From positions 372,001 to 436,000 of the forward strand of contig JAIOKI010000002.1 of assembly GCA_028335825.1 (NCBI GenBank): a DNA stretch of 64,000 bases. Reading direction: 5' to 3'. Under the pieces are notes generated by a model that worked only from the letters and a program-made list of their open reading frames with translations, was not told the DNA's origin and ran no database searches. How positions within the stretch are numbered: position 1 is the first letter of the stretch; each line of letters opens with the position of its first letter. Below are positions 50,613 through 59,725 of this stretch, one piece after another. This stretch comes from Nosema muscidifuracis (Eukaryota; Microsporidia; Nosematidae). A program made the translations under genes and the position numbers.

Positions 50613-51152
50613 ATGAATATTCCATTTGAATGCAACACTGCAGCATTCATATTCATAAATTTATTTTCAGTTGTTACATACGCTATATTAGGAGAAAAAA
50701 TATCAAACATAAAAGAAGAAGACAAAGCAGCTGCTATTTTTACATCAAATGCTGTTAACATAATATATTTAGAATTGTTAGTTTTTATAGGCGTGCGTAT
50801 CTTCGCTTTCTTTATTGGGAATAATCTTAATGATTATTTTTTACATAGGATGCTAAATCCTGGAGGACTTCGAACTAAACTCAGAGTATTGGCTATTTTA
50901 ATATTAGCAGAAATTTTCATTTTTGGAATTTATATTTTTTTTCTTTTGTATCCTTTTCAGGTTTTATATGAGAAAGATTTTTACACCTTACTTGTTCTTA
51001 TATCTTTAACTTACATACTCAATATTTTAAATTTGATTTTTATATATAACTTACATCCAGATCTATTAGGAATAAGGTTTAAACAAAGTGTTGACGAATA
51101 TTGTAATAGAATTAACAACAGAAATGAAATGTTATTAGATATGACGGAATAA
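50613..51152 (+). CDS. membrane protein of unknown function, 179 aa, about 4 TM segments
   Basis: Not recognised. Hydrophobic stretches near residues 10-27, 47-67, 92-115 and 124-146 suggest four membrane passes. A conserved-looking LNPGGLRTKLRVL loop lies between the second and third. The C-terminal tail (about 147-179) is hydrophilic and probably cytosolic. No signal peptide cleavage motif. There is no CCC signal; the ATG follows TGTAAACAAACA, a forkhead-type site. Confidence 0.65.
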   Translation: MNIPFECNTAAFIFINLFSVVTYAILGEKISNIKEEDKAAAIFTSNAVNIIYLELLVFIGVRIFAFFIGNNLNDYFLHRMLNPGGLRTKLRVLAILILAEIFIFGIYIFFLLYPFQVLYEKDFYTLLVLISLTYILNILNLIFIYNLHPDLLGIRFKQSVDEYCNRINNRNEMLLDMTE

Positions 51153-51217
51153 ATAATATATCTAATTGACAAATTATTTATTAATTTATATAAAAAGTAA
51201 ATAATGACATTTAATTA

Positions 51218-51490
51218 TTTTTTTAATTATTTTAAAGTTATTGATATAAATAATAAACAATGAAATTCAATTAAATTTCAATATTACGATTTATATAGTA
51301 TTTTTAATTCCTTTTTAAAATAATAAACAATCACTTTTAATTAATTATTTTAAGGTTATTGACATAAATAATAAATAATGACTTTATATTAATTATTTTA
51401 AATTTATTGATATAAATAATAAATAATGACTTTATATTAATTATTTTAAAGTTATTGATATAAATAATAAATAATGACGTTATATTAATT
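51218..51490. repeat. tandem repeat, about 48-58 bp, 4-5 units
   Basis: TTATTGATATAAATAATAAA with AATGACTTTATATTAATTAT repeats between the convergent membrane-protein and transporter genes; the last units are regular at about 48 bp. Confidence 0.88.
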
Positions 51491-51561
51491 TTTAATCAAA
51501 CAATTTAAGGAGTAATAAATATTTTATTAACAATTTTTATAAAAAATGACTAATTGTAAAT

Positions 51562-53019
51562 TCATATGATACTATTTATTTTTTTATACTCTTTTTCTAA
51601 TTTTAGCATATATAGTGCTGCACATATACCAAGAAAAGCATACATTAAAAAATTAAAAGTTTCTGGTTCAGAAGGTTTGAGCCATTTTGCTAGATCAATT
51701 ATAGAATAAAAAATGACTAAAAAATTTCCACATGTAACTGTTAATAACCAGCTAGATAAAATTATTGTTTTCATTGTATCAGGAGCTTCTGAATAAGCAA
51801 ACTCTAGTCCTGTCATATTTAAGAGTATTTCACCGGCTGTGAGAACAATATATTGTGGTAATTGCCATAGTATTGAAATTTTTTGATTTTCCAAAGCGTA
51901 AAGATCAATTTTGTGCTGTAAAAATGCAGAAATCAAAAAACTTAACGAAGCTAAAAATATACCTCCTCCCATTTTTTTAATAGGTGTTAATTTGAATCCT
52001 AAATATTCTATAAAAGGATAAAGATAGTTAGAAAATAAAGGAATAAAACAAAGAATAAAAATTGAATTAAATGTCTGCATCTGTGATGATAAAATATGAA
52101 ATTCCTGTGTAAAAAATGTTGATGAGTTGCTCATTTTAAATCCTTGTTCTATCCATGTAGATGATTGTTGATCGTACAACATCCAAAAGAAGATAATTGG
52201 AAGAAACAGTTTTAAAATATTAACGATATTGTATTTTTCATTTCTTTTTTCTAAGATTTCTTGACCTAAATTTTCAATTTGTGTATTCTGATTAAATGTA
52301 TTGTCATCTAGTTTATCGAATATATTATCATAGTTTGTAGATTCTAAATGTTTTTGTTTTGATTTCCATCCTATGTTTCTGATTTGATTTATAAAATTTT
52401 CCTTGTTAGGTTTTTTCTTAATATAATGTTTGGAACCTAAGAAAAAAAATATAATAGAACTAAGAAGCAAAGCACTTGAACTACCAAATGCTAAAGGATA
52501 ACACGATTTTTTTCCAAAACAAGATATTTCAGCTATTAAAGGTACAAAAAAAGTTGAAACCATACTTCCTAAATTTATAGCAAAATAAAAGAAATTAAAA
52601 AATCTTGTCAACTCTTTATGATCATTTTTATCTTCCATTTGATCTCCTCCAAATGCTGCAACACATGGTTTTATACCTCCTGTTCCCAATGATATCAAAC
52701 CCAATCCTAAATACATCATAAAAGCTGAGTTATATGAATAAGAGCTGTATGTAATCAATGCAGTACCAACAAAATATACAATACTGAGATATAAAATAGT
52801 TTTAAACTTTCCTAAGAACACATCAGAAACAATTCCTCCAAATAAAGTGAATAAGTAACACATTGATACGAATAAATGAACAACGAATGTGGATTTCTTT
52901 TGTGACCAATAGTATTCATTTCTTAAGAATGTGAAAAGAACAGTCTTTAAGGCATAGAAGCAATATCTTTCACAAAATTCATTTGCAATAATCAGGTATG
53001 ATATTTTTTGTTTGATCAT
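51562..53019 (-). CDS. proton-dependent oligopeptide transporter (POT/PTR family)
   Basis: A plasma-membrane carrier that takes up di- and tripeptides with protons, useful to a parasite feeding on host cytosol. The ExxER proton motif is intact (E14, E17, R18), as are the PTR signature GGIKPCVAAFGGDQ (about 114-127) and FFYFAINLGS (about 143-152). About 12 membrane segments with a long polar central loop (about 205-270). 485 residues, normal to slightly short for the family. No CCC signal before the ATG. Peptide versus nitrate specificity cannot be read from sequence; peptide is likely for fungi-related organisms. Confidence 0.94.
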   Translation of the reverse strand: MIKQKISYLIIANEFCERYCFYALKTVLFTFLRNEYYWSQKKSTFVVHLFVSMCYLFTLFGGIVSDVFLGKFKTILYLSIVYFVGTALITYSSYSYNSAFMMYLGLGLISLGTGGIKPCVAAFGGDQMEDKNDHKELTRFFNFFYFAINLGSMVSTFFVPLIAEISCFGKKSCYPLAFGSSSALLLSSIIFFFLGSKHYIKKKPNKENFINQIRNIGWKSKQKHLESTNYDNIFDKLDDNTFNQNTQIENLGQEILEKRNEKYNIVNILKLFLPIIFFWMLYDQQSSTWIEQGFKMSNSSTFFTQEFHILSSQMQTFNSIFILCFIPLFSNYLYPFIEYLGFKLTPIKKMGGGIFLASLSFLISAFLQHKIDLYALENQKISILWQLPQYIVLTAGEILLNMTGLEFAYSEAPDTMKTIILSSWLLTVTCGNFLVIFYSIIDLAKWLKPSEPETFNFLMYAFLGICAALYMLKLEKEYKKINSII

Positions 53020-53197
53020 AATATTTTTATTTCGATTTTACTTTATTTCCAATATGAAACATATCAAAAATATTTTTAAAAAATACTAACAACATACAAA
53101 TAAACTTTCTCCTTTATTTCTAAAATAATTCGGTAATTCTGAAATTTTACGAAAAAAAATCTCCTTAAATTTTTAAATATTATTTTCTTACTTCGTT

Positions 53198-54067
53198 ATG
53201 ATAATTGAAATTATTTGGTATTTTCTTCCAATTTTTATGGCACTCAACTATATTTTCGCTGTACGTACAAAAAAAGATAAAATTTATAACAAAAATATTT
53301 TAGTGATCGGAGGAAGCAGTGGGCTTGGATATTCTTTTGCTAAAATTTTTAGTCTTTCTCTAAATAGAGTATGGGCTACATCTCGTGATGATACTTTGAT
53401 AGATGAAATGAACAACTCCACATTTATAAATTTTTTTCATTGTGATGTGTTTGACACTGATACATTTGAAAAAGGACCAAGTGAATATGACATTATATTT
53501 TATTGTACTGGTCTTTCTTTACCTGGTTATTTTACAAAAAAAAGTGTCAAAGATTTTGAACTATGTGCAAATACTAATTATCTAGGAATGATTAAAATTC
53601 TTAAACATTATACCAAAATCAATAAAAAGCCCTTTGATTTCGTAATGATAGGATCTACTCTTACTGTATTCCCTCTACAAGGATATTCAACATACAGTCC
53701 ATCAAAGAGTGCAATGCTATCATTTTTTTATTCTACATATGATGAATTAAAAAAGATGAAAGTCAGACTTCATTTTTTTAGTCCATCTAATATGCAAACT
53801 CGTGGATTCGAAATTGAAAATACAATGAAACCTTTATTTACAAAAGCTGTAGAAAAATTATCTCATGTTTATGATCCAGATGAATCCGCTTTTTATTTTA
53901 TAGATAAATTTAAAGATCGTAAAGTTATCACAATGGATTGGTTTACTTATTTTTGTCAAATACGATTTAATTGTGAAAAACTAATAGATTATTTATTATT
54001 TCCTGTTGCTGTAGTTGTAGTATTTACAGCTAAAATATCTATCCGATATTTTTACAAATATTTCTAA
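53198..54067 (+). CDS. 3-ketodihydrosphingosine reductase (short-chain dehydrogenase)
   Basis: Reduces 3-ketodihydrosphingosine, the second step of sphingolipid synthesis, in the ER. An N-terminal membrane segment (1-20) precedes the NADPH-binding GGSSGLG (38-44). Catalytic S153 and Y166xxxK170 (STYSPSK) are present. FYCTGLSLPGYF (101-112) and ANTNYLG (124-130) match KDSR/TSC10's 'CAG...PG.F' and 'INY.G' segments. Hydrophobic C-terminal segments (about 255-285) fit the family's membrane hairpin. 289 residues. Other membrane SDRs are possible but fit less well. Confidence 0.8.
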   Translation: MIIEIIWYFLPIFMALNYIFAVRTKKDKIYNKNILVIGGSSGLGYSFAKIFSLSLNRVWATSRDDTLIDEMNNSTFINFFHCDVFDTDTFEKGPSEYDIIFYCTGLSLPGYFTKKSVKDFELCANTNYLGMIKILKHYTKINKKPFDFVMIGSTLTVFPLQGYSTYSPSKSAMLSFFYSTYDELKKMKVRLHFFSPSNMQTRGFEIENTMKPLFTKAVEKLSHVYDPDESAFYFIDKFKDRKVITMDWFTYFCQIRFNCEKLIDYLLFPVAVVVVFTAKISIRYFYKYF

Positions 54068-54081
54068 ATTAAAAAACTTAT

Positions 54082-54286
54082 CGATCTCTGAAATTTTTAT
54101 TCCTTATAATAAATAAATTAGCGATCTCTGAAATTTTATTCCTTATAATAAATAAATTAGCGATCTCTGAAATTTTTATTCCTTATAATAAATAAATTAG
54201 TGTTATCTGAAATTTTTATCCATAATTATGTAAAAAGTTATTCTTTATAAAAAAAATTAGTATTTCTAAAATTTTTATCCCTGATT
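54082..54286. repeat. 40-bp tandem repeat reaching the next start codon
   Basis: Units GATCTCTGAAATTTTTATTCC at 54083, 54123 and 54162, then two diverged units. The fourth contains ATCCATAATTATGTAAAAAG, a near copy of the real start region ATCCCTGATTATGTACAAAG of the next gene, but it reads ATG-TAA. Confidence 0.88.
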
Positions 54287-54604
54287 ATGTACAAAGTTCT
54301 TTATTCACAATTATCTATGGAAAATATTTATCTCTCATATCAAAATAATATATTCGATAAACGAGAGAAATTAATAATACAACCAATTGGAGATTATATA
54401 TTTGATAATTTTATTCTGATAAAACAATATAAAGATAAAATTTTTGTATTAGAATCTCAAATCTCTCTTTATTGTATTTTAAAAGCCTTGAAGAAATTTA
54501 ATACCTTGATTTTAATAAATGGAATATTTACTCCGTTTGAGAGTGAATTCTTAAAACAAGTAGCTGAAAAAAATAATTTTGAAATCATTAATTTTATCTA
54601 CTAA
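54287..54604 (+). CDS. hypothetical protein, 105 aa
   Basis: Not recognised. A mixed alpha/beta sequence with alternating hydrophobic strands (FILIKQY, IFVLESQ, TLILINGIF) and two helices, looking like a small globular cytosolic protein. No signal, TM or zinc motif. The start follows TATCCCTGATT, a CCC signal, so the gene is probably real. Both ends lie in tandem repeats: the upstream 40-bp array includes a decoy start, and the downstream array begins with its last codons. Confidence 0.65.
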   Translation: MYKVLYSQLSMENIYLSYQNNIFDKREKLIIQPIGDYIFDNFILIKQYKDKIFVLESQISLYCILKALKKFNTLILINGIFTPFESEFLKQVAEKNNFEIINFIY

Positions 54605-54812
54605 ATATTCATAATAGATTATAAAAAAATATTGATAAATTCATTATTTTTATCTTAAAATCATTAATTTTATCTACTAAATATTCATAATAGATTATAA
54701 AAATATTTATAAGTACATTATTTTTATCTTAAAATCATTAATTTTGTATATTAGATATTCATAAAAGATTATAAAAAAATATTGATAAATTCATTATTTT
54801 TATCTTAAAATA
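54582..54812. repeat. tandem repeat, about 75 bp, 3 units
   Basis: AAATCATTAATTTTATCTAC begins units at 54582, 54658 and about 54733. The first unit includes the final codons and stop of the 105-aa gene. Confidence 0.9.
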
Positions 54813-54893
54813 TTTTTTTTTTCATAATATCAAATTCATAGGATTTTGATATTTATGCAAAAAAGTATATAAAAACTTTTTAATTTTATCAGC

Positions 54894-56066
54894 ATGAATT
54901 CGTTAAAAGAAGATGATTTTAAAATTTTACTTAAAAAGCCACTTCAACAAAAAAACATAGACTGCATAATTTGTTATTTAACTTCTATCACTAATATTGA
55001 AGAACAAAGAAGAATTATTAAACTTATTGCTAAAAACATTTCAATTAACAAAATAAAAGAGATGAATATTTTTAACGATGTAACTCCGGTATTTATCCAA
55101 GCAATGAAATCTAAGAATTTAAATATTTTTATTTACGAGCTCAATAAGAATATAAATTTAACAACTTGTACTGAAGTAAGTTATATGGAATATTGTAATA
55201 AAAAATATAAAGATGGGTTCATATATTTAAATTTAGATACCATTAGTTTGTATTTTTTAAAAGAAAGTTTTATAATTAAGCATGAATCTATAAAATCATT
55301 AAGAATTGATCAAGATGTTATATATCTGGCACTAAAAACTGAAAAAGAGATCAAATTGAAATTTAATACTAAAGAAAGTTTATTTATGAGTAAATTAAAA
55401 GAAAAATTATCGAATATATTAATTAGTGATTTATTAATATCAAATATCAAATCTGATCAATCTAATAATGAACTGATTTCTATTGAAAATGAGTTAGAAT
55501 ACAAATTTACAATATCTACGCCTGAAAAAACAAAATTAAAAGAATTAAGCCAAGTATCAGATGAACTAAACATTTATGGATTCAGAAACAGTAATATTAT
55601 AAATTTAAAGAAATCTATTATAAATGACAATAATGTTTTAAATATAGATCCTCAACCTAAATGTTCTATACTAAAACCTGAATATATCATTCAAAAACAG
55701 ATAGAATCTGATTTTAAAAGTGAAAATTTAGATATTAAAATAACCACGAATTACAGTCCAAAAAAAATAATTTTTAAATCTAACGAAACATCCAAATTTT
55801 CATCTGATAAATCTGTGAGTGAAGATATAAGCTTATCTATGAACGAAGATAAAAAAATTAAAATTCCTGAAATCTATAAAATCAAGTGTAAAGTCATAAA
55901 TAGAAAAATATACAAAGATTTAGCTAAGTACAAATCAGGCGTAAGAAAAATCATAAAAAAATTACTTAAGACAAATAGTAAAAGAATTAGTAGAATTATT
56001 AGATCAATTAACACATATTATTATAAATACCGTTACATTATGTTAATGATAGATGAAACCATTTAA
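54894..56066 (+). CDS. hypothetical protein, 390 aa
   Basis: Not recognised. Residues 1-90 are helical (repeat-like helices); about 90-185 look like a beta-rich domain (GFIYLNLDTISLYFL, IYLALKTEKEIKLKF) reminiscent of a PH-like fold, but this is not secure. A Ser/Asn/Lys-rich disordered stretch (about 190-335) follows, and a very basic C-terminus (about 335-385, KIIKKLLKTNSKRISRIIRS) could bind nucleic acid or membranes. No CCC signal; TTTATGCAAAAAA lies about 40 bases upstream, in the reverse orientation of the TGCATAAA motif. Confidence 0.65.
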   Translation: MNSLKEDDFKILLKKPLQQKNIDCIICYLTSITNIEEQRRIIKLIAKNISINKIKEMNIFNDVTPVFIQAMKSKNLNIFIYELNKNINLTTCTEVSYMEYCNKKYKDGFIYLNLDTISLYFLKESFIIKHESIKSLRIDQDVIYLALKTEKEIKLKFNTKESLFMSKLKEKLSNILISDLLISNIKSDQSNNELISIENELEYKFTISTPEKTKLKELSQVSDELNIYGFRNSNIINLKKSIINDNNVLNIDPQPKCSILKPEYIIQKQIESDFKSENLDIKITTNYSPKKIIFKSNETSKFSSDKSVSEDISLSMNEDKKIKIPEIYKIKCKVINRKIYKDLAKYKSGVRKIIKKLLKTNSKRISRIIRSINTYYYKYRYIMLMIDETI

Positions 56067-56078
56067 ATTAAATCATTT

Positions 56079-56111
56079 AAAGGAGACATTTTAAAATTTA
56101 AAGTCTCCTTT
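56079..56111. other. perfect 9-bp stem-loop between two plus-strand genes
   Basis: AAAGGAGAC (56079-56087) and GTCTCCTTT (56103-56111) enclose a 15-nt A+T-rich loop that contains ATTTTAAAAT. It lies 13 bases after the 390-aa gene's stop and ends 29 bases before the next start. Possible 3'-end or pausing signal. Confidence 0.4.
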
Positions 56112-56140
56112 CTATTTAAGAATAATCAAATTAGAAAGGG

Positions 56141-56878
56141 ATGCTCAAATTATTTAAAAAGAGAGTTCAACATAAACCAAAAGATTTTAAATTCTCCAAG
56201 ACAGGATTCATTTTATCATCAGAAACATGTAAAGAATATGAATATATTAAGAAGTTATTTTTTATTTCTATAAGTTATTTACAAGATAAATCTTTAGATT
56301 CTGATGGAAGAAGTGAAATTAAGAAACTTATTTCATATTATGAAAAATCTGATACACTAATGAGCACTTTACTAAATGAGATATTTAATAAGAGATTTAT
56401 AGAAACTATAGATAAAAGATTATCCTTATTTGAATTACTAGATAAAATATTTCGAATGTTTTATCTTTTTGATAAACATAGATTTAATAATGTATCATTA
56501 TTTCATAATTTCTCTTTCTATAAAATAAAAAATAGGAAATGTATTGATGAAAAAGAAATTGTTAAATGTAGTACATTTTCCAGTATAGCAATGCCTATGG
56601 GAAGATTATTTTTGTCATATTTTACTTCTGAAAATTATGAAATATTTCATCCAGTTATATTAAAAAAGCGAACCACACTTTTTCTTAATGATACTAAAAA
56701 AGAATATTTGAGATTCGTTTGTTCGATTATAGTCGATCATACAGAATTTAAATATCTTAAAATGTATTTATGTGGTCTCTATGAGAAAATGTTTAATGAT
56801 ACAAAATTTGATAATTTTTATAATTCGTTAACTAGAAAAGAAAAGGTTTATTATGTAGATCTGATAGAACTTCTTTAA
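56141..56878 (+). CDS. CYRI (DUF1394/FAM49)-like protein
   Basis: CYRI proteins bind active Rac1 and restrain the Scar/WAVE complex. The 245-residue protein follows the family order: LFDKHRFNNVSLFHNFSFYKIKNR (110-132) against CYRI '[24 protein letters not shown]', then CSTFSSIAMPMGRLFL (143-158) against 'MSLFYAEATPMLKTLS', and FLNDTKKEYLRFVCSIIVDHTEF against '[24 protein letters not shown]'. The two Rac1-contacting arginines of CYRI-B (R160/R161) are K128 and I129 here. The start follows AAAGGG directly. Assignment rests on three matched segments and needs a profile search. Confidence 0.6.
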   Translation: MLKLFKKRVQHKPKDFKFSKTGFILSSETCKEYEYIKKLFFISISYLQDKSLDSDGRSEIKKLISYYEKSDTLMSTLLNEIFNKRFIETIDKRLSLFELLDKIFRMFYLFDKHRFNNVSLFHNFSFYKIKNRKCIDEKEIVKCSTFSSIAMPMGRLFLSYFTSENYEIFHPVILKKRTTLFLNDTKKEYLRFVCSIIVDHTEFKYLKMYLCGLYEKMFNDTKFDNFYNSLTRKEKVYYVDLIELL

Positions 56879-56927
56879 TCAAACATATAGAGTGTTATAA
56901 AATATTTTATAAGAAATGTACCCCATA

Positions 56928-57488
56928 ATGAAACATGAAAATAGAAAGAAAGTTGAAAATGTAGTTCCTTGTGATGCTAACTATATAGTAACATTTAAAG
57001 AAATAGAAGCCAATGAAATTAATAAAGAAACATATGACAAAGATTTGAAACAGATTTGTAAAATAGAGAGCGTTAATAATTTAGTATATTTTCTTGAACA
57101 CCTAAAAGAATTTGATAAAATTGAATCTTTTTACTTAAATGTATTTAAAGAAGGAATACAGCCTTTATGGGAAGATGAAAATAATAAAAATGGATGCAGT
57201 TGGAGTTTGGTACTTAAGAAAGAAATTTGTCAAAGATATTTTGAGAAATTATTTATTAGAATGTGTACTGGATATTTTAAGACTTTCGATCCAACTGGAA
57301 TTGTTGGAGTTAGTAAAGATGGAAGATTTAAATTATCTATTTGGTCTAAAACAGTACCACAACCTAATGAGCATGTAAATGCTATTAATGAGATTAAAAC
57401 AGCATTAGATATTAATTATAATGTATCATTTCAATATAAGAAACATAGCAGATTATTAGAACCAAGAGAGGATACTATATCTAATTAA
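56928..57488 (+). CDS. translation initiation factor eIF4E (divergent)
   Basis: Binds the mRNA 5' cap. FKEGIQPLWEDENNKNG (73-89) is nearly the human FKDGIEPMWEDEKNKRG, so W81/E82 match cap contacts W102/E103. W139 (LSIW) matches W166, and K135 matches K162. The first cap-stacking tryptophan (human W56) is Y36 (INKETYDKDL), as in the 4EHP class, and human R157 is K130. The eIF4G-contact W73 is V53. The start is the ATG at 56928, just after CCCCATA; an in-frame ATG at 56916 precedes the signal. 186 residues. Confidence 0.9.
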   Translation: MKHENRKKVENVVPCDANYIVTFKEIEANEINKETYDKDLKQICKIESVNNLVYFLEHLKEFDKIESFYLNVFKEGIQPLWEDENNKNGCSWSLVLKKEICQRYFEKLFIRMCTGYFKTFDPTGIVGVSKDGRFKLSIWSKTVPQPNEHVNAINEIKTALDINYNVSFQYKKHSRLLEPREDTISN

Positions 57489-57581
57489 AAGAGTATATTA
57501 TTTTTTTAATATCTACTATTTTCTAAAATTAAAATCTTTTTTTTAATGTTCTTAGGAAATTAAATTTATTTTCATATCCCC

Positions 57582-58061
57582 ATGGAAGATGATACAGAAT
57601 TTATAAAATATATGATATGTGGATTAATCGAAGATCTAAGAGAAAATAATGAAGATATAGAAATTGAAATGAAGAAAGTAGGTCATATTTTAGGAAAATC
57701 GTTATTAGAGTTATTAGAATTTCATAGGGAAATTGATATACAGAGTTTACTTTATAAAATTACTTATACATTGTTAGATAAGTTACATACTTCATCAAGA
57801 AAATTAGAAGCTTCAACAGAATCAAAGTATGAGTTTTTTATTTATGAATACGAACCAATGTATTCTAAGCATGTATCTTTACCAGATGATTGGAAGGAGT
57901 TTTGTCCTGAATCTATAATTTGTGGTGTAATTGAATATGCAATTTTTGCTTCAGGATTTGATTGTGTAGTTAATGGATATGTAAGACCAACAGAAAAATA
58001 TCCTGATACTGTAGTATATCATATTAAATTTAAAATTAATTTTTTTTTAATATTTTTATAA
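57582..58061 (+). CDS. TRS31: TRAPP complex subunit Trs31/TRAPPC5
   Basis: Bet3-family subunit of TRAPP. MKKVGHILGKSLLELLEF ('LAALGRQVGARVLDAL'), an EFFIYEYEPMYSKHVSLPDD segment ('TFYIIEREPLINTYISVPKE') and CPESIICGVIEYAIFASGFDCVVNGY ('CASFTAGIVEAVLTHSGFPAKVTAH') follow TRAPPC5 in order, ending in VVYHIKF ('TTLMIKF'). 159 residues; the last residues INFFLIFL are unusually hydrophobic. The start has CCCC directly before the ATG. It complements Trs23 at 45.0 kb. Confidence 0.78.
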   Translation: MEDDTEFIKYMICGLIEDLRENNEDIEIEMKKVGHILGKSLLELLEFHREIDIQSLLYKITYTLLDKLHTSSRKLEASTESKYEFFIYEYEPMYSKHVSLPDDWKEFCPESIICGVIEYAIFASGFDCVVNGYVRPTEKYPDTVVYHIKFKINFFLIFL

Positions 58062-58265
58062 ATTCTTAGCACTTCAAATATTTTAATTTAGTATGATTTA
58101 TGACATGTTTGACTTCTTATAAATTAAAAAAAAATGTTCCCTTTTTCAAAGATAATGATAATAATCAAAATATAATTTTTTTGAAACAACGTTTTGATAG
58201 AATATTTAACAAATTATTTAAAACAAATTCATAAAGCAAATTTCCAAATTTTAAATCACATTTAT

Positions 58266-59597
58266 TTACATCTGATAATATTTTGAATCATCTGAATCAA
58301 CCCTGTACGAATTATTGAGCATATTCTCATCTTCGAAACTTTTTCTTTTTTTCCTATTTTCTTCTTGAATAAGAAATTCTTTATCAACCATCCATTTACC
58401 ACCTTTACCTCTTGTTCCAGGTTCTCTAGCAACTTTTTTAAAACATTTACTCAAAGATAAATTGTGTCGAATAGAATTCTTCCATACAGGATTAGCATAT
58501 TTATAATAATCAAAATTATCTTCTATCCATTTATAAATTTCTCCAAGAGTTAATTTACCATCAGGACTTCCATTTAATGCTCTAGTTATAATTTGCGCAT
58601 AAGAGAAACCTGGTTTAGTGTAATTTTCTTTATTTGTAATTTGATTTCCACAAATATTTTTATAAAACATTCTTGGATCTATACACGTATCAGAAACACT
58701 TCTACCAGACTTTTTATAAAAATCTTCATTAAATTGGGAAGATCTTCTAAAATTAGAAAATGGATTTCTACTAGATTTATTTAAATCAGCTTCACTGTAA
58801 GATCTTTTTTTATTAAAATTCATGAAAGGTTGACCGAATAAATTATTTGATTGAGAATTCAAATCAGATTGTAAAATATAATTATTATGCATCTGTGACA
58901 TATAATATGAATCATTATGATCCACATCAGCAGGAAATTGATGAAACATATCACTTTGGTAACTGAACCCAGTGGGACTATTTTGAGATTCTAAATTATT
59001 AAGATGTGATACATTTCTGTGAAATCTAGTAAGATCGTTAAGATCATTTTCGTTGTAAATATTTTTATCTAAATTTCTACTACACATATTTGAAGGAGAA
59101 GTCTGTTCGTAATCGTATCGAGGCTTTTGTTCATAATCATAATGAATTCTTTTCGAAATATCGTCATCTTGTTTATTAACTTTTTTAAAAAAATCTGGAG
59201 ATTTTATCAAAAAAGATCCCATACCTCTAGAAACAGACAAACCAAGTTTATTTTTAATATGTAAAGGTACTCTAAGATCAAGCTCAATATTATTTTTAAC
59301 TTTATCTACATCCATACAATTATTGAATTGTGTTTTAAGGTTTTCATTAAAATTCATATCGTTATCTAAATTTTGATTAATATTGGAATATATCTTCTCC
59401 TGATGATTACCATTATTTGTTGTGTATGCTTTATCACTATCAGAGAATAAATTCTCTTTGATGTTTTTTTGTTCTTTCTCTTGTTGTTCCATTGAATTAG
59501 TTATATCCCCTATTTTCAATTGTTTTGTTTTCCCTTCCACATCAACATTAATCATAATTTTTTTCTCTACGTTTGTTGAGGTCGATTTTGTAAACAT
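58266..59597 (-). CDS. forkhead transcription factor
   Basis: The C-terminal forkhead domain (about 328-415) is clear: [25 protein letters not shown], then the recognition helix [14 protein letters not shown] (369-382) and the wing [12 protein letters not shown]. The N-terminal 320 residues are polar, Asn/Ser/Asp-rich and probably disordered, with a small [14 protein letters not shown] patch. No FHA domain seen, unlike yeast Fkh1/2. 443 residues. The ATG follows GTCACCTT. The start codon region and the upstream 130 bp contain three GTAAACA forkhead sites, suggesting autoregulation. Confidence 0.95.
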   Translation of the reverse strand: MFTKSTSTNVEKKIMINVDVEGKTKQLKIGDITNSMEQQEKEQKNIKENLFSDSDKAYTTNNGNHQEKIYSNINQNLDNDMNFNENLKTQFNNCMDVDKVKNNIELDLRVPLHIKNKLGLSVSRGMGSFLIKSPDFFKKVNKQDDDISKRIHYDYEQKPRYDYEQTSPSNMCSRNLDKNIYNENDLNDLTRFHRNVSHLNNLESQNSPTGFSYQSDMFHQFPADVDHNDSYYMSQMHNNYILQSDLNSQSNNLFGQPFMNFNKKRSYSEADLNKSSRNPFSNFRRSSQFNEDFYKKSGRSVSDTCIDPRMFYKNICGNQITNKENYTKPGFSYAQIITRALNGSPDGKLTLGEIYKWIEDNFDYYKYANPVWKNSIRHNLSLSKCFKKVAREPGTRGKGGKWMVDKEFLIQEENRKKRKSFEDENMLNNSYRVDSDDSKYYQM

Positions 59598-59725
59598 AAG
59601 GTGACGTAAGATTGTTTATTTATATTTTTAATTAATTAATTTTGGAAAAACCATTTTTAAATGAAAAAAATATTAAAAATATATTTTTGTTTACAATATG
59701 ATATTAAACTTTTTACCTGTAAACA
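59590..59725. promoter_or_regulatory. three GTAAACA forkhead-type sites at the forkhead gene's own start
   Basis: GTAAACA at 59590-59596 (overlapping the ATG), its complement TGTTTAC at 59688-59694, and GTAAACA at 59719-59725 within TGTAAACAAAAAAC. The consensus is (A/G)TAAA(C/T)A. Binding itself is inferred. Confidence 0.5.
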
